DNA of 64,000 nucleotides from Pseudomonadota bacterium (lineage in GTDB: Bacteria; Pseudomonadota; Gammaproteobacteria; Steroidobacterales; Steroidobacteraceae): assembly GCA_023391815.1 (NCBI GenBank), contig JAEWAF010000105.1, positions 62,001 to 126,000 on the forward strand. The letters run 5' to 3'. The notes beneath the pieces are model-generated. The model ran no database searches, was not told the origin of the DNA, and was given only the letters and a program-made list of their open reading frames with translations. Shown here piece by piece: positions 19,823-29,700 of this stretch (position 1 is the stretch's first letter; every line of letters starts with the position of its first letter). The position numbers and the translations under genes are program-made.

Positions 19823-19846
19823 GGGGACAGATTTGAATCTGTCCCC
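19823..19846. repeat. Perfect GGGGACAG palindrome (REP-like element or terminator stem)
   Basis: Two 11-bp arms, GGGGACAGATT and AATCTGTCCCC, flank a two-base centre, giving a 24-bp near-perfect palindrome between the DUF1820 stop and the purL start. GGGGACAG palindromes of this kind are scattered through many proteobacterial genomes and are often linked to REP-type elements mobilised by Y1 transposases. That link is my inference here. No T-run follows on either side, so simple intrinsic termination is less likely. I saw no second copy in the window. Confidence 0.6.
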
Positions 19847-19872
19847 GCGTCGCCTGCGCGGCGAGCGCCGGC

Positions 19873-20202
19873 CTACTTCTTGTCGCCGGGCGTGTACACC
19901 GGCATCGGGAAGGGTGTGACGTTGGAGCCCTCGAAGTTGCTGATCTTGCTCACGCCCTGCTGCCGCACCTCGTCGATGCGCAACACCGAATGCATGGGCA
20001 GATAGGTGCGCTTCACGCCTTCGAACTCGGCTTTCACCTTCTCTTCGGTCGGATCGACCACCACGGCGGAACGCTCGCCGAACACCAGCTCCTCGACTTC
20101 GATGAAGCCGAACAATGAGCCATGACTCACCTTGCGGGCATAGATCTCGTAGACCTTGCCCTGGTTGACAAATACGACCTTGAAAATGTGACTGGCTGCC
20201 AT
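19873..20202 (-). CDS. DUF1820 family protein
   Basis: This 109-residue protein is mostly beta-strand and conserved across Gammaproteobacteria, and its function is unknown. Recognisable blocks are HIFKVVFVNQGKVYEIYARK at residues 5-24, the GSLFGFIEVEELVFGE stretch near 28, and the RTYLPMHSVLRIDEVRQQG block near 65, followed by a Pro-rich tail. No signal peptide or membrane segment is visible. The protein is on the minus strand, divergent from the FHA-domain gene with 115 bp between starts. Confidence 0.85.
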   Translation of the reverse strand: MAASHIFKVVFVNQGKVYEIYARKVSHGSLFGFIEVEELVFGERSAVVVDPTEEKVKAEFEGVKRTYLPMHSVLRIDEVRQQGVSKISNFEGSNVTPFPMPVYTPGDKK

Positions 20203-20317
20203 CTTGCTATCGAGCCTCGTTGGTAGGCTGCGGGTCCAGGCTATGTAACATCACTGATCACATTCCTGACGCGACCGCGATCGCTACCGCGTAAGCAAAT
20301 TCCTGAATTCCCGGTCA

Positions 20318-21745
20318 ATGGCACTGAAACTCCGCATCATCAGCGATCACTACAAGGCGCTCGGCAAGCGCAGCTCGCGCCTGTTTGGCGTCACCGGCGG
20401 ACGGATCGGCCGTGCCGCGGACAACGACTGGATCCTGCCGGACCCCGATCGCTACATCTCCAGCCACCACTGCAAGGTGGAGTTTCGTGCCGGCCAATGG
20501 ATGTTGGAGGATACCAGCACCAACGGAGTCTTCATCAACGGCTCCGACGTGCCCGCCTCGGTCGAGGGCGCTTATCCGCTGAAAGACGGCGATCGGCTGC
20601 GACTCGGCGACTATGAAATTATCGTCAGCATCGACGAGCGCCAGGACTTTCCCCCGGATGCCAGCGGCCAGATGCCCGCCCCCGCGCGCGCCCCGTCGCG
20701 TCGCGGCTCGCCCGCACCGGAAATGGACCTGGGCGAAGAATTGGACATCACCGACCTGTTGACCGACGCGGCCATCAAGCCGGCCCCTGCCCCCGCTCCG
20801 GTCGCTGCCGCCAGCCTGCCTGCGGTCGGCGCGGCTGGTTCGAGCACCGGCATGTTCGATATCAGCAAAGCGCTGGGCATGGATCTGCAGCCGACGCGTC
20901 CGGGTCTGCCGAACACGACCGCGCCCGGCAAGCCCGCGCGCAGCGGCTTTGCTTCGTTGCTGGATGCGCCGGATGAAGGCGATCAGCGCACCGTCACGCC
21001 GGGCACCAAGCCCGACGACTGGCAGATGCAGACCAAGCCATACGATCGCAAATCGCTGCAGGCGTTGACCAATCCCGCGTCGCTGGCCCGCTCCGCCGAG
21101 AAGCCCGCAGCGCCGACGCCCGCTCGCCGCGCGACCGACAACGGGACGCACGAGCCGGTCAACGGCGTTGAAGCGTTCTGCCGTGGTGCCGGCATCGATC
21201 CCGCTTCGATCCCACTGGAAACCCAGCACGCGCTGTTACAGCTCGCCGGCCAGATGACTCGCGAAGTCGTGCTCGGCCTGATGGATGTGCTCAAGGGCCG
21301 CTCCGATCAGAAGACCCGGCTGCGCCTGAGCCAGACGACCATTCAGCCCGCCGACAACAATCCGCTGAAATTTTCGGCGAGCGTCGATGAAGCATTGGTG
21401 AAGCTGTTCGACGGTCACAACAACACGCGCTACCTCGGCCCGGTGGATGCGATCCGCGATTCGTTTGCCGATCTGCGCACCCATCAACAGGCGCTGTCGG
21501 GCGCGATCCAGGCCGCCATCGACGAAGTGATGAATCGGATCGAGCCCGGCGAGTTGCAGGAACGTTTCGACCGCGGCTTGAAACGTGGCGCGCTGCTCGG
21601 CGCGGCCAACAAGATGAAGTACTGGGACCTGTACACCGAGTTCTATCACGTGCTCAATCAGCGCAACGAGCAGAATCTGCCGACGCTGTTCGCTGAAGAG
21701 ATGTCTCGCACGTACGCCGAGAAGGCTCAACAGAAGAAACGCTGA
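20318..21745 (+). CDS. tagH: FHA-domain protein with type VI secretion TagH-like C-terminus
   Basis: This 475-residue protein has an N-terminal forkhead-associated domain (residues ~5-105: GGRIGRAADNDWILPDPDRY, SSHHCKVEF, TSTNGVFING), which binds phosphothreonine. A low-complexity Pro/Ala linker (~110-280) follows, then a C-terminal domain (~285-470) with FCRGAGIDP, VVLGLMDVLKGRSDQK and NPLKFSASVDEAL, the pattern of type VI secretion accessory proteins TagH/ImpI. Such proteins normally sit beside tss genes and a Thr kinase/phosphatase, but none is present in this 64 kb. It may serve a distant T6SS locus or have been repurposed. The ATG is at 20318. Confidence 0.85.
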   Translation: MALKLRIISDHYKALGKRSSRLFGVTGGRIGRAADNDWILPDPDRYISSHHCKVEFRAGQWMLEDTSTNGVFINGSDVPASVEGAYPLKDGDRLRLGDYEIIVSIDERQDFPPDASGQMPAPARAPSRRGSPAPEMDLGEELDITDLLTDAAIKPAPAPAPVAAASLPAVGAAGSSTGMFDISKALGMDLQPTRPGLPNTTAPGKPARSGFASLLDAPDEGDQRTVTPGTKPDDWQMQTKPYDRKSLQALTNPASLARSAEKPAAPTPARRATDNGTHEPVNGVEAFCRGAGIDPASIPLETQHALLQLAGQMTREVVLGLMDVLKGRSDQKTRLRLSQTTIQPADNNPLKFSASVDEALVKLFDGHNNTRYLGPVDAIRDSFADLRTHQQALSGAIQAAIDEVMNRIEPGELQERFDRGLKRGALLGAANKMKYWDLYTEFYHVLNQRNEQNLPTLFAEEMSRTYAEKAQQKKR

Positions 21746-21769
21746 CCGATACGGCGACGCTGCGCTGGA

Positions 21770-23200
21770 TCAGCGTCGCGGCGTGAGCATTCCGTTCGGA
21801 GTCGATGTCGGGGTTGTGCTCGTCGTAGTCGCAGCCGGCGCGGCCTCACGTTGTGCCGCCGGGCCCGTGTCCGTCGCAACCCAATCCAGGATGTCGATGT
21901 AACCTCGGATGTTCTCGACGAAGCGCACCGGCTCCCAGCCTCTCGCATAGCCACGCTTCACGCGCGAATACCACTTCTCCTGCGTCAGCAACGGCAGATG
22001 TTCACGCACGTCGTTCCATGAGTCCGGATCTTTGCCGTGCATCTGCGTCAGGATGCGAGCATCTTCGAGATGACCGACACCGACGTTATAGGCAGCGAGC
22101 GTGAACCAGGTGCGATCCGGCTCCAGGATGCGCTTGGGGATCTGATCGCGCAGCCAGACGAAATATTTCGCGCCACCGAAAATACTGGCGCGCGGATCGA
22201 GTCGATCGCCGACGTTCAACGCCTGCGCGGTCTCTTCCGTGAGCATCATCAAGCCACGCACGCCGGTGTGAGATGTCGCGCCCGGGTCCCAATGCGATTC
22301 CTGATAACCCACCGCGGCAAGCAAGCGCCAATCGACACCGACCGAGCTGGCCGCCTCCTTGAACCAGTGCCGGTACTGCGGCAGGCGCGACTCGATGTGC
22401 TCCATGAACACGCGCGCTTGAATGTAATCGAACCGATCCGTGGCGCCGTAATAAGTATCGAGGATGGACGCGAGCCGCCCTTCGGCACGCGCGGATGAGA
22501 AGAACGCAGTGACGCGCTTGAGCAAGCTCGAATCGCGCGCATCCACGGCCCACGCCAATGCCTTGCCGCCCGACAAATCGAATGCGACTCGAATCTCCGG
22601 ATGAAATGCGCGGCCGATGGCGAACTCGTTCGAATCCGCGACCGTGTAGTCGAACTCGCGCCGGGACAGCCGATACAACAACTCTTCCGTTTCAACGGCC
22701 GGATTCTCGACCCATGACAGATTGCTGTAATGAACGCGCAGCTGCTCGAGCGTCGCCGCGTGCGCGCTGCCGGCGACGACTTCGATGTGACCATCGTAAG
22801 TTTGATCGAGCCGTCGCGGTCGCGGGTCGCCCTGACGGAAGATCAAATGTTCGCGCACTTGCTGATAGGGCGGACCGAAGCCGGTCTGCGGCGGCAAGCG
22901 CAGGCCACGCGTCAGACCCGCCGCTGCAATGTGGGCCCGGCGCGATTCCAGCTCGCGCACGACGTCGGCCACATTGGGCACGGAATAGATGAAGAGCTTG
23001 ACGCCCAGCTCGGCCGCGAACCGCGCGGCCAGATCGAATTCGGGCCCCTGCGGCCCGTCCGCGCCCAGGTAGTAGGCGCTCGGCAGGTTGCGGGTGACGA
23101 CGCGCAGCTCCCCACTGCGCAAGATCTGCTCCATGACGCTGGGCGGCTGGGAACACGTGCCCAGCAGCAGCATCGCAATGATCGCGAGGGTGATTTTCAA
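21770..23200 (-). CDS. mltF: Membrane-bound lytic murein transglycosylase F
   Basis: MltF cleaves peptidoglycan glycan strands to 1,6-anhydromuropeptides at the inner face of the outer membrane. This 476-residue protein has a signal sequence ending in a slightly atypical lipobox LGTC. A solute-binding-like regulatory domain spans ~30-255. A lysozyme-like SLT domain follows, with catalytic Glu in LLAAVGYQESHWDP near 298, TGVRGLMML near 316 and AAYNVGVGHLEDAR near 374. The start is probably TTG 23200, with AAGGAG nearby upstream. The C-terminal ~35 residues are a Thr/Pro-rich tail. mltF beside purL is common in Gammaproteobacteria; here two genes separate them. Confidence 0.95.
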   Translation of the reverse strand: MKITLAIIAMLLLGTCSQPPSVMEQILRSGELRVVTRNLPSAYYLGADGPQGPEFDLAARFAAELGVKLFIYSVPNVADVVRELESRRAHIAAAGLTRGLRLPPQTGFGPPYQQVREHLIFRQGDPRPRRLDQTYDGHIEVVAGSAHAATLEQLRVHYSNLSWVENPAVETEELLYRLSRREFDYTVADSNEFAIGRAFHPEIRVAFDLSGGKALAWAVDARDSSLLKRVTAFFSSARAEGRLASILDTYYGATDRFDYIQARVFMEHIESRLPQYRHWFKEAASSVGVDWRLLAAVGYQESHWDPGATSHTGVRGLMMLTEETAQALNVGDRLDPRASIFGGAKYFVWLRDQIPKRILEPDRTWFTLAAYNVGVGHLEDARILTQMHGKDPDSWNDVREHLPLLTQEKWYSRVKRGYARGWEPVRFVENIRGYIDILDWVATDTGPAAQREAAPAATTTSTTPTSTPNGMLTPRR

Positions 23201-23346
23201 CCCCGCTCCTTAAATGGCAACCCGCGAGGTCGGGCATTGGACCCGAAAGCGGCCGCCGGGGCAATGTCGCCGGCCGCCTACTGTGAGCGATGTCCCCGAC
23301 CGCCCGCTTGAGGGTTTCCCCCTCCGGAACATGGCAGACTTAGCGG

Positions 23347-24696
23347 ATGCAGACGCTCAACGAACTCATCCGGGCACTCGCCCGGGGCACCGTGCGCGCA
23401 CGGGACCTGGTCGATCAAGCACTCGATCGAATCCTCGATCCGAACGGCGAAGGCCCACGGGCTTTCATGACGGTGGCGGAGAAGACCGCCCGGGCGCAGG
23501 CGGACGAGATCGATCGCAAACGAGCCGCGGGCGAAGCGCTGCCCGCCTTCGCCGGCATCCCCATCGCGATCAAGGATCTGTTCGACGTGGCAGGTGAAGT
23601 CACTCGCGCGGGTTCGCGCGTTCTGGCAAATGATCCGCCAGCACTGCGAGATGCACCGGTCATCGCTCGACTGCGCGCCGCCGGCTTCATTTTTATCGGC
23701 CGCAATACGATGACCGAGTTTGCGTTCTCCGGGCTCGGGCTGAATCCTCATTACGGCACGCCCGCGAGTCCGTTCGATCGCGCGACCGGTCGAATTCCAG
23801 GCGGCTCAACCTCCGGCGGCGCGGTCGCCGTCGCGGACGGCATGGCTGCGGCAAGCTTGGGCACGGATACGGGCGGCTCCTGTCGAATTCCCGCCGCGTT
23901 CTGCGGCATCGTGGGATTCAAGCCGACCGCGCATCGAGTGCCTCGCGACGGCGTGACGCCGTTGGCTCATTCGCTCGATTCGATCGGCCCGCTGGCGAAC
24001 AGCGTCGCGTGCTGTGCGGCTTTCGATGCGATCGTGCGAGGTGTGACACCTCGACCCGTTGCTGACGTGACGCTCAGGGACGTTCGCTTGGTATTGCCGA
24101 CGTCGCTCGTGCTGAACGATATGGACGAACCTGTGACGAAAGCGTTCGAGCGCGGTGTCGATACCCTCGCACGCGCCGGCGTGTCGATCTCACGTCAGCC
24201 GCTGCCGGAGTTGCTGCGCATTCCAGAAGTCAATACACGCGGCGGCATTGGGACGGCTGAGGCGTACGCGTGGCATCGGCCTTTGCTCGATCGTTACAGC
24301 AATCAGTACGACCCTCGCGTGGCGCAGCGGATTCTCAAGGGCGCCGCCTTGAGCGATCAGGACGTGCGCCAGATGCACGACGGGCGCGCCGAAGTGATCG
24401 CCGCGTTCGAACGCGCCACGAGCGAGGTGGATGCGTTGGTATTGCCTACGACGCCGATCATTCCTCCGCCATTCTCCGCCTTTGAAGACGACGCGGAATA
24501 CGTGCGGCTCAATCTGCTGGTCCTGCGCAATCCGTCGTTGGCGAACTTCCTCGACGGTTGCGCGATTTCCTTGCCGGTGCATCGTCACGGCGAGGCGCCG
24601 GTGGGCTTGATGCTGATCGGCCGACGCGGCAGCGATGAACGTTTGCTGTCACTCGCGCGAGCCATCGAAACTGCGCTGAGCGCCGCTCGTCATTGA
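23347..24696 (+). CDS. Amidase-signature family hydrolase
   Basis: This 449-residue enzyme belongs to the amidase signature family (GatA, fatty-acid amide hydrolase, indoleacetamide hydrolase). The catalytic triad is visible: Lys76 in PIAIKDLFDV, cis-Ser154 in PGGSTSGGAV and nucleophile Ser178 in GTDTGGSCRIP, with the usual 24-residue spacing between the serines. It hydrolyses a C-N bond in an amide, but the substrate cannot be read from the sequence. No gatB or gatC lies nearby, so a tRNA role is unlikely. No signal peptide is visible. It is divergent from mltF (146 bp between starts) and is followed by the secretion pair on the same strand after 272 bp with no evident gene. Confidence 0.9.
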   Translation: MQTLNELIRALARGTVRARDLVDQALDRILDPNGEGPRAFMTVAEKTARAQADEIDRKRAAGEALPAFAGIPIAIKDLFDVAGEVTRAGSRVLANDPPALRDAPVIARLRAAGFIFIGRNTMTEFAFSGLGLNPHYGTPASPFDRATGRIPGGSTSGGAVAVADGMAAASLGTDTGGSCRIPAAFCGIVGFKPTAHRVPRDGVTPLAHSLDSIGPLANSVACCAAFDAIVRGVTPRPVADVTLRDVRLVLPTSLVLNDMDEPVTKAFERGVDTLARAGVSISRQPLPELLRIPEVNTRGGIGTAEAYAWHRPLLDRYSNQYDPRVAQRILKGAALSDQDVRQMHDGRAEVIAAFERATSEVDALVLPTTPIIPPPFSAFEDDAEYVRLNLLVLRNPSLANFLDGCAISLPVHRHGEAPVGLMLIGRRGSDERLLSLARAIETALSAARH

Positions 24697-24968
24697 AGCG
24701 GCTCGACTTCTGCATCGATGTCTTAGACACGCCCGAGCACTTTCCCTGAAGCGCCAATCAGCCGCGGCGCGATGCGACGGGCTCGCGAATCGAAGCCACG
24801 TCGCATTCTGCCGCAGTCGAGCACGAGGCGGATCGAACTGCGAGCGATGTCACGTCTCCTAGCAACATAACCTGCGCGAAATATCCCACGTATCCAGCGC
24901 AAATCTCGATGCTCACACTGAAGTGTCGTTTCGTGCCGGGTGTGAAATGACATACGTGGAGATTCGGG

Positions 24969-26702
24969 GTGAGTTCGAAGCGCTGGACTGTTTTCTGCCT
25001 GCATGCGGGCGTGCTTTCTTCCGTCGTCGCTGCCGCCGTTCCGGCGACAGCGCAAGTTCGCCCGCCGGACGCGGGCACCATTCTGCGTGAGACCGATCCG
25101 ACTCGCGGCCTGCCATCGCGCCTGCCCGGCAACATCGGCCCGACCGAAGCGCCGGCGTCTCCGAGCGCCGCACGCGAAGAAGCGCGAGTCAAGGTCACCT
25201 CGATCAACATCGTCGGCGCGAAACGTTACAGCGAAGCGCAGCTGCAAGCGCTGGTGAAGGACCTGGTCGGTCGCGAAGTCGATTTCTTCGAGCTGCGCCG
25301 GGCCGCGGATCGCATCGCTCAGCACTATCGAGAGGATGGTTGGTTCGCCCGCGCCTATTTGCCGGAGCAATCCTTGAGCGGCGGCGCCGTCACCATCGCG
25401 GTTCTCGAAGCTCATGTTGGTGAGCTGCGCATCGAGAGTGCGCAGGAAAAGACACGCGTTCGCGAGGAAGTGATTCGCGACATGCTGATGGCGCGTCAAC
25501 TGCAGGAAGACGGGCTCGGCATCGCCGATCTCGAAAGATCGGCACTGCTGGTCGATGACCTGCCGGGCATCAACGCCGCGGTCGTGCTCGCTCCGGGCTC
25601 GGCCGAGGGCACAACCGACATCGTCGCGCGTGTCGAGAACACGCAGCTGGTGCAGAGCGCGCTGGTGATGGACAACAGCGGCCTGCCCTCGACCGGACGC
25701 GAGCGTCTCACCGGTCAAGTGTCGTTGCAATCGCCGCTGCGCTTCGGCGACGAGCTGGTTGCGCTGTTGAATGTCAGCGAAGGCAATCGTTTTGGACGTC
25801 TCAGCTACGAGTTGCCAGTGGGCAGCGACGGCTGGCGCGTCGGCACCTCGGTCTCCGCGCTCGATTACGAACTCGGCGATGAGTTCAAGGCTCTGGAGGC
25901 GGAAGGCAAGGCATTCACGTGGGGCTTCACGGCCGATTATCCGTTGATTCGTAGCAATCGCTTCGACCTGCGCTTCACCAGCGGCATCGAAGAGCGCCGT
26001 TATGAGAACTCGGCGCTGTCCGAAGAAACTTCCGATTCGCGCATCCGCGCGGCGCGTGCGGGATTGCTCGCCAACCGACTCGACTCGTTCGGCGGTGGCG
26101 GCATGTGGGTGTACGGCGCGCTCATCACCGCCGGCGACGTGGATCTTTCCGGTAACGCCTTCGATCTGGCACTCGACCAAGCCACCGCGCGCAGCGACGG
26201 CGGTTACACGAAATATTCCTGGAACGTTGGACGCATGCAGCGGCTCGGCGATCGCAACCGTCTGTCGGTCAGCCTGCAGGGTCAGTTCGCCTCGGACAAT
26301 CTCGATTCCTCCGAGAAGCTCAATCTCGGCGGAGCCAACGGCGTGCGCGCGTTCCCCGAACTGGAAGGTGCGGGCGATGAAGGTTGGATCGGCAACGTCG
26401 AATGGCTGCACACACTGTCCGCCGATTGGCAGTTCTCATTGTTCTACGACGTGGGCTCGGTCCGGCAGCACAAGCGCACCTGGAACCATTGGAACGCCGG
26501 CAATCCCGACCTCGATAACCGATATGAGCTGCAAGGTGGCGGCTTGAGCGTGCGATGGACCGCGTTCTCCGGCGTGGAGATCGACGCAACCGCCGCGACT
26601 CGCTTTGCGAGCAATCCGGCGCGCGATCCGGTGACTGACAACGATGCGGACGGCTCGCGCCGTGAACCGCAGCTGTGGATCTCCGCTCGCTGGACTCTCT
26701 GA
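24969..26702 (+). CDS. Two-partner secretion outer-membrane transporter (FhaC/ShlB/HecB type)
   Basis: The 577-residue TpsB transporter exports the exoprotein encoded 16 bp downstream. It has a signal peptide (to about AAAVPATA, residue 28), then a Pro-rich linker and two POTRA domains, the first clear at residues ~75-155 (KVTSINIVGAKRYSEAQLQA, AITIAVLEAHVGE-like ending). A 16-strand beta-barrel follows, with the conserved loop motif in variant form (GVRAFPELEGAGDEGWIGN near 460) and a C-terminal aromatic strand WISARWTL. The start GTG 24969 has GGAGA six bases upstream. No other secretion genes are nearby. Confidence 0.93.
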   Translation: MSSKRWTVFCLHAGVLSSVVAAAVPATAQVRPPDAGTILRETDPTRGLPSRLPGNIGPTEAPASPSAAREEARVKVTSINIVGAKRYSEAQLQALVKDLVGREVDFFELRRAADRIAQHYREDGWFARAYLPEQSLSGGAVTIAVLEAHVGELRIESAQEKTRVREEVIRDMLMARQLQEDGLGIADLERSALLVDDLPGINAAVVLAPGSAEGTTDIVARVENTQLVQSALVMDNSGLPSTGRERLTGQVSLQSPLRFGDELVALLNVSEGNRFGRLSYELPVGSDGWRVGTSVSALDYELGDEFKALEAEGKAFTWGFTADYPLIRSNRFDLRFTSGIEERRYENSALSEETSDSRIRAARAGLLANRLDSFGGGGMWVYGALITAGDVDLSGNAFDLALDQATARSDGGYTKYSWNVGRMQRLGDRNRLSVSLQGQFASDNLDSSEKLNLGGANGVRAFPELEGAGDEGWIGNVEWLHTLSADWQFSLFYDVGSVRQHKRTWNHWNAGNPDLDNRYELQGGGLSVRWTAFSGVEIDATAATRFASNPARDPVTDNDADGSRREPQLWISARWTL

Positions 26703-26718
26703 ATCGGTTGAAGCCCCC

Positions 26719-29700
26719 ATGAACAAGCATGCATCGATGAATCGAATCTACCGACTGGTTTGGAGCGAGACTCAGGGCACCTGGGTGCCGGTTGCGGAAC
26801 TGACGTCCGCGCGCGGCAAACGTAGCCGAGCAGGACGCGCCGCCATTGCTGGCGCGTTGTTGTTGACCTCCGGCGTTGCGCTCACCGCGGAGCCCGCGGT
26901 CGGGATGCTTCCCTCCGGCGGCCACGTAGTCCGCGGCAACGCCTCGATCACTCAGACGAACTCACAACTCGATATTCATCAGTCGAGCGAACGCGCCGTG
27001 ATCGATTGGCAGCGCTTCGATATCGGCCGCGATTCCACCGTGAATTTCTGGCAGCCCTCCGCTTCGTCCGTGACGTTGAATCGCGTGCTGTCGTCCGATC
27101 CCTCCGCGATCTTCGGTCGCTTGAACGCCAACGGCCAGGTGTTCATTTCCAATCCAAATGGCGTGTTGTTCGGCTCGAGCGCGCGCGTGGATGTCGGCGG
27201 ACTGGTCGCCACCTCGCTGCAAATCGATCCCGATGATTTCATTGGCGGCAACTACCGCTTTACCAACGGCAGCGGTGCCGTCATCAATCAAGGCACGCTC
27301 ACTGCCAAGGACGGTGGTTATATCGCTTTGCTGGCGCCGGAAGTGCGCAATGAAGGCGTGCTCTCGGCGCGTCTGGGGACGGTGGCCATGGCCGCTGGCG
27401 AAGCGGTGACATTGAATCTCGACGGCAGCCAATTGCTGTCGGTGCAAGTCGATCCCGCCACCGTCGATGTACTGCTCGAGAATCGTCATCTGATCGCGGC
27501 CGATGGCGGCCAGGTGATTCTGTCGGCGTCAGCCGCGCAGCGACTCGTCGACGGTGCAATTTCGGGTGCGACGGGTGCAACCGGGCTGGTCGTGGAAAAT
27601 GGCGAAGCACGACTGATCAATGTCGAAGGCACGGTGCGTGCCGCGAATGTTTCTATCGATGGCGGCGCCGCCGGCGTGACTCGAGTTGCCGGTACGATCG
27701 ACGCGCAAACGGCTTCGGGCAATGGCGGCCAGGTGCTCGTCACCGGCGATAAAGTTCACATCGACTCTGGCGCGAGCATCGACGCGAGCGGCAGCCGAGG
27801 CGGCACGATCCTGATCGGTGGCGATCAGCAAGGCGCCAATCCGAATGTTCGCAACGCGCAGCGTTTGTTTGTCGACGCCGACGCGGCCATTCATGCCGAT
27901 GGCGGCGCAGGCACGAATCACGTTGGTGACGGCGGCCGTGTCATCACCTACTCTTCCCAGGCGACCCAGGTCTACGGCGCACTCACCGCTCGCGGTGGCG
28001 CCTCTGATGGCGACGGCGGTTTCATTGAAACTTCTGGCGGCTGGTTCGATCTCGGCAGCTCGATTCCCGATGCTTCAGCGGCTGCGGGTCGCGCCGGCCA
28101 ATGGTTGATCGATCCGCACAACATCACGATCAGCAGTGCCGGCCCGGACAGCGGCGTCACAGGAGGTCCTGCCTGGACCACTACAGCCGACAGCTCCACG
28201 CTGACGACCTCGAGCATCACCAGTGCCTTGAACGCGGGCACGAGCGTCACCATCACAACGACCGCCGGCGGCGTGCAGCACGGCGATATCACTGTGGCGG
28301 ATTCGATCGTAAAGAGCGCCGGTAGCTCCGCGTCGCTCTCTCTGTTGGCGCATGGTCACGTCCTCGTCAACAACGGCGTACAGATCCAGTCAACGTCCGG
28401 TGCGCTCAATGTCACATTGCACGCGGATCAGGGCAACACCGGCGCCGGCGGAATCCGGCTCGGAAGCGGCGCAGCCATTCGCAGCAACGGCGGCAATATC
28501 CTCCTGAGTGGCGGCAACGCCAGCTTCACGGGCCCTATCGTCGATCCGTCCTACGATTCGAACCTGTTCCAGACGCAGATGCATAGTGGCGCCGCGTGGA
28601 ACACGGCCACACAGTACGGCGTGTACTTGAACGGCAGCACGTTGCAAGCGAATGGCGGCAACATTGAAGTACGTGGCGTCGGCTCCAGCGGGAACGCGGG
28701 CATTCGGGTCGACGGCGGCGCGACGATTTCCACCTCGGGCCACGGCAACATAGCACTCTATGGTTTGGGTGGCAGCGGCGGAGCTAACAGCGACGGCGTC
28801 CGTATCACCGGCTCGGGGACGACCGTGACCTCCTTCATTGGCAACGTGCGCATCTACGGTCTCGCGGCCGGCGGCGCCGGCTGCTTCGCCATGGACTGCA
28901 GCGACGGTGTCCAGATCGACGCCGGCGCCAGCGTCTCCTCCATCGACGGCGATATCTATTTGCGCGGCGTCAGCAACTCCGGCAGCCAGCGCGGTCGTGG
29001 GGTTTGGATCGACACCAACGGCAGCGTGCAGACGGCAAACAACGGCGATATCGATGTCGTGGGCATCGGCGGCGGCCCGGGTGGCCACTCCATCGGCGTC
29101 AACCTGACCGACGGTGCGCTCATACAAACGAACTTCGGTAGCATCGCGGTGACCGGCTACGGGGCTCAGGACTCCGCCGCCAATAACGAAGGCGTGAAGG
29201 TCGACGACAGCGCCATCAAAGTGCTGACCGGAGCCAGCTCGACACTGACCGTCATCGGTTACGGCGGCGGCGGCGATTGGTACAACATCGGCGTCAACGT
29301 CCGCTTGGGCGGCGTGCTCAGCAGTGCCAGCAGCGGCGGAACGATGCTCGTGCGCGGCACGGGCGGCACCAGCGCTAGTGCCACGGGCAACTGGGGCATC
29401 CTGCTCGAAGGCGACGGCATCTACGAAGCCACCGGCGGCGCCAATTTGATCATGGAAGGTATCGGCGGCGGAGGCACTGACAACGCCGGCATCCGCGTGA
29501 CGGGCGGCTATGCGAATCGCATCGGCTCCTCGACCATGACGGGCAACATCACATTACGCGCCGATTCGATGAATCTGGCCGATGGCAGCTCGAACGGCTT
29601 GACCGTGCAGTCGATCGGCTCGCTTTACATCGCGCCCTACTCCGTGGCTACGACGATCGGCTTGGGCGGCGCCGCGGGCACTTTGAATCTGGACGCCGAC

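Noticed and set aside
21860..21960. Frameshift or truncation at the mltF C-terminus
   Set aside because: The SLT domain is complete; the Thr/Pro-rich tail after it is ordinary low complexity rather than a broken reading frame.
23220..23346. Small gene between mltF and the amidase
   Set aside because: The stretch has a GC-rich hairpin and divergent promoters only. No frame has both a ribosome site and protein-like sequence.
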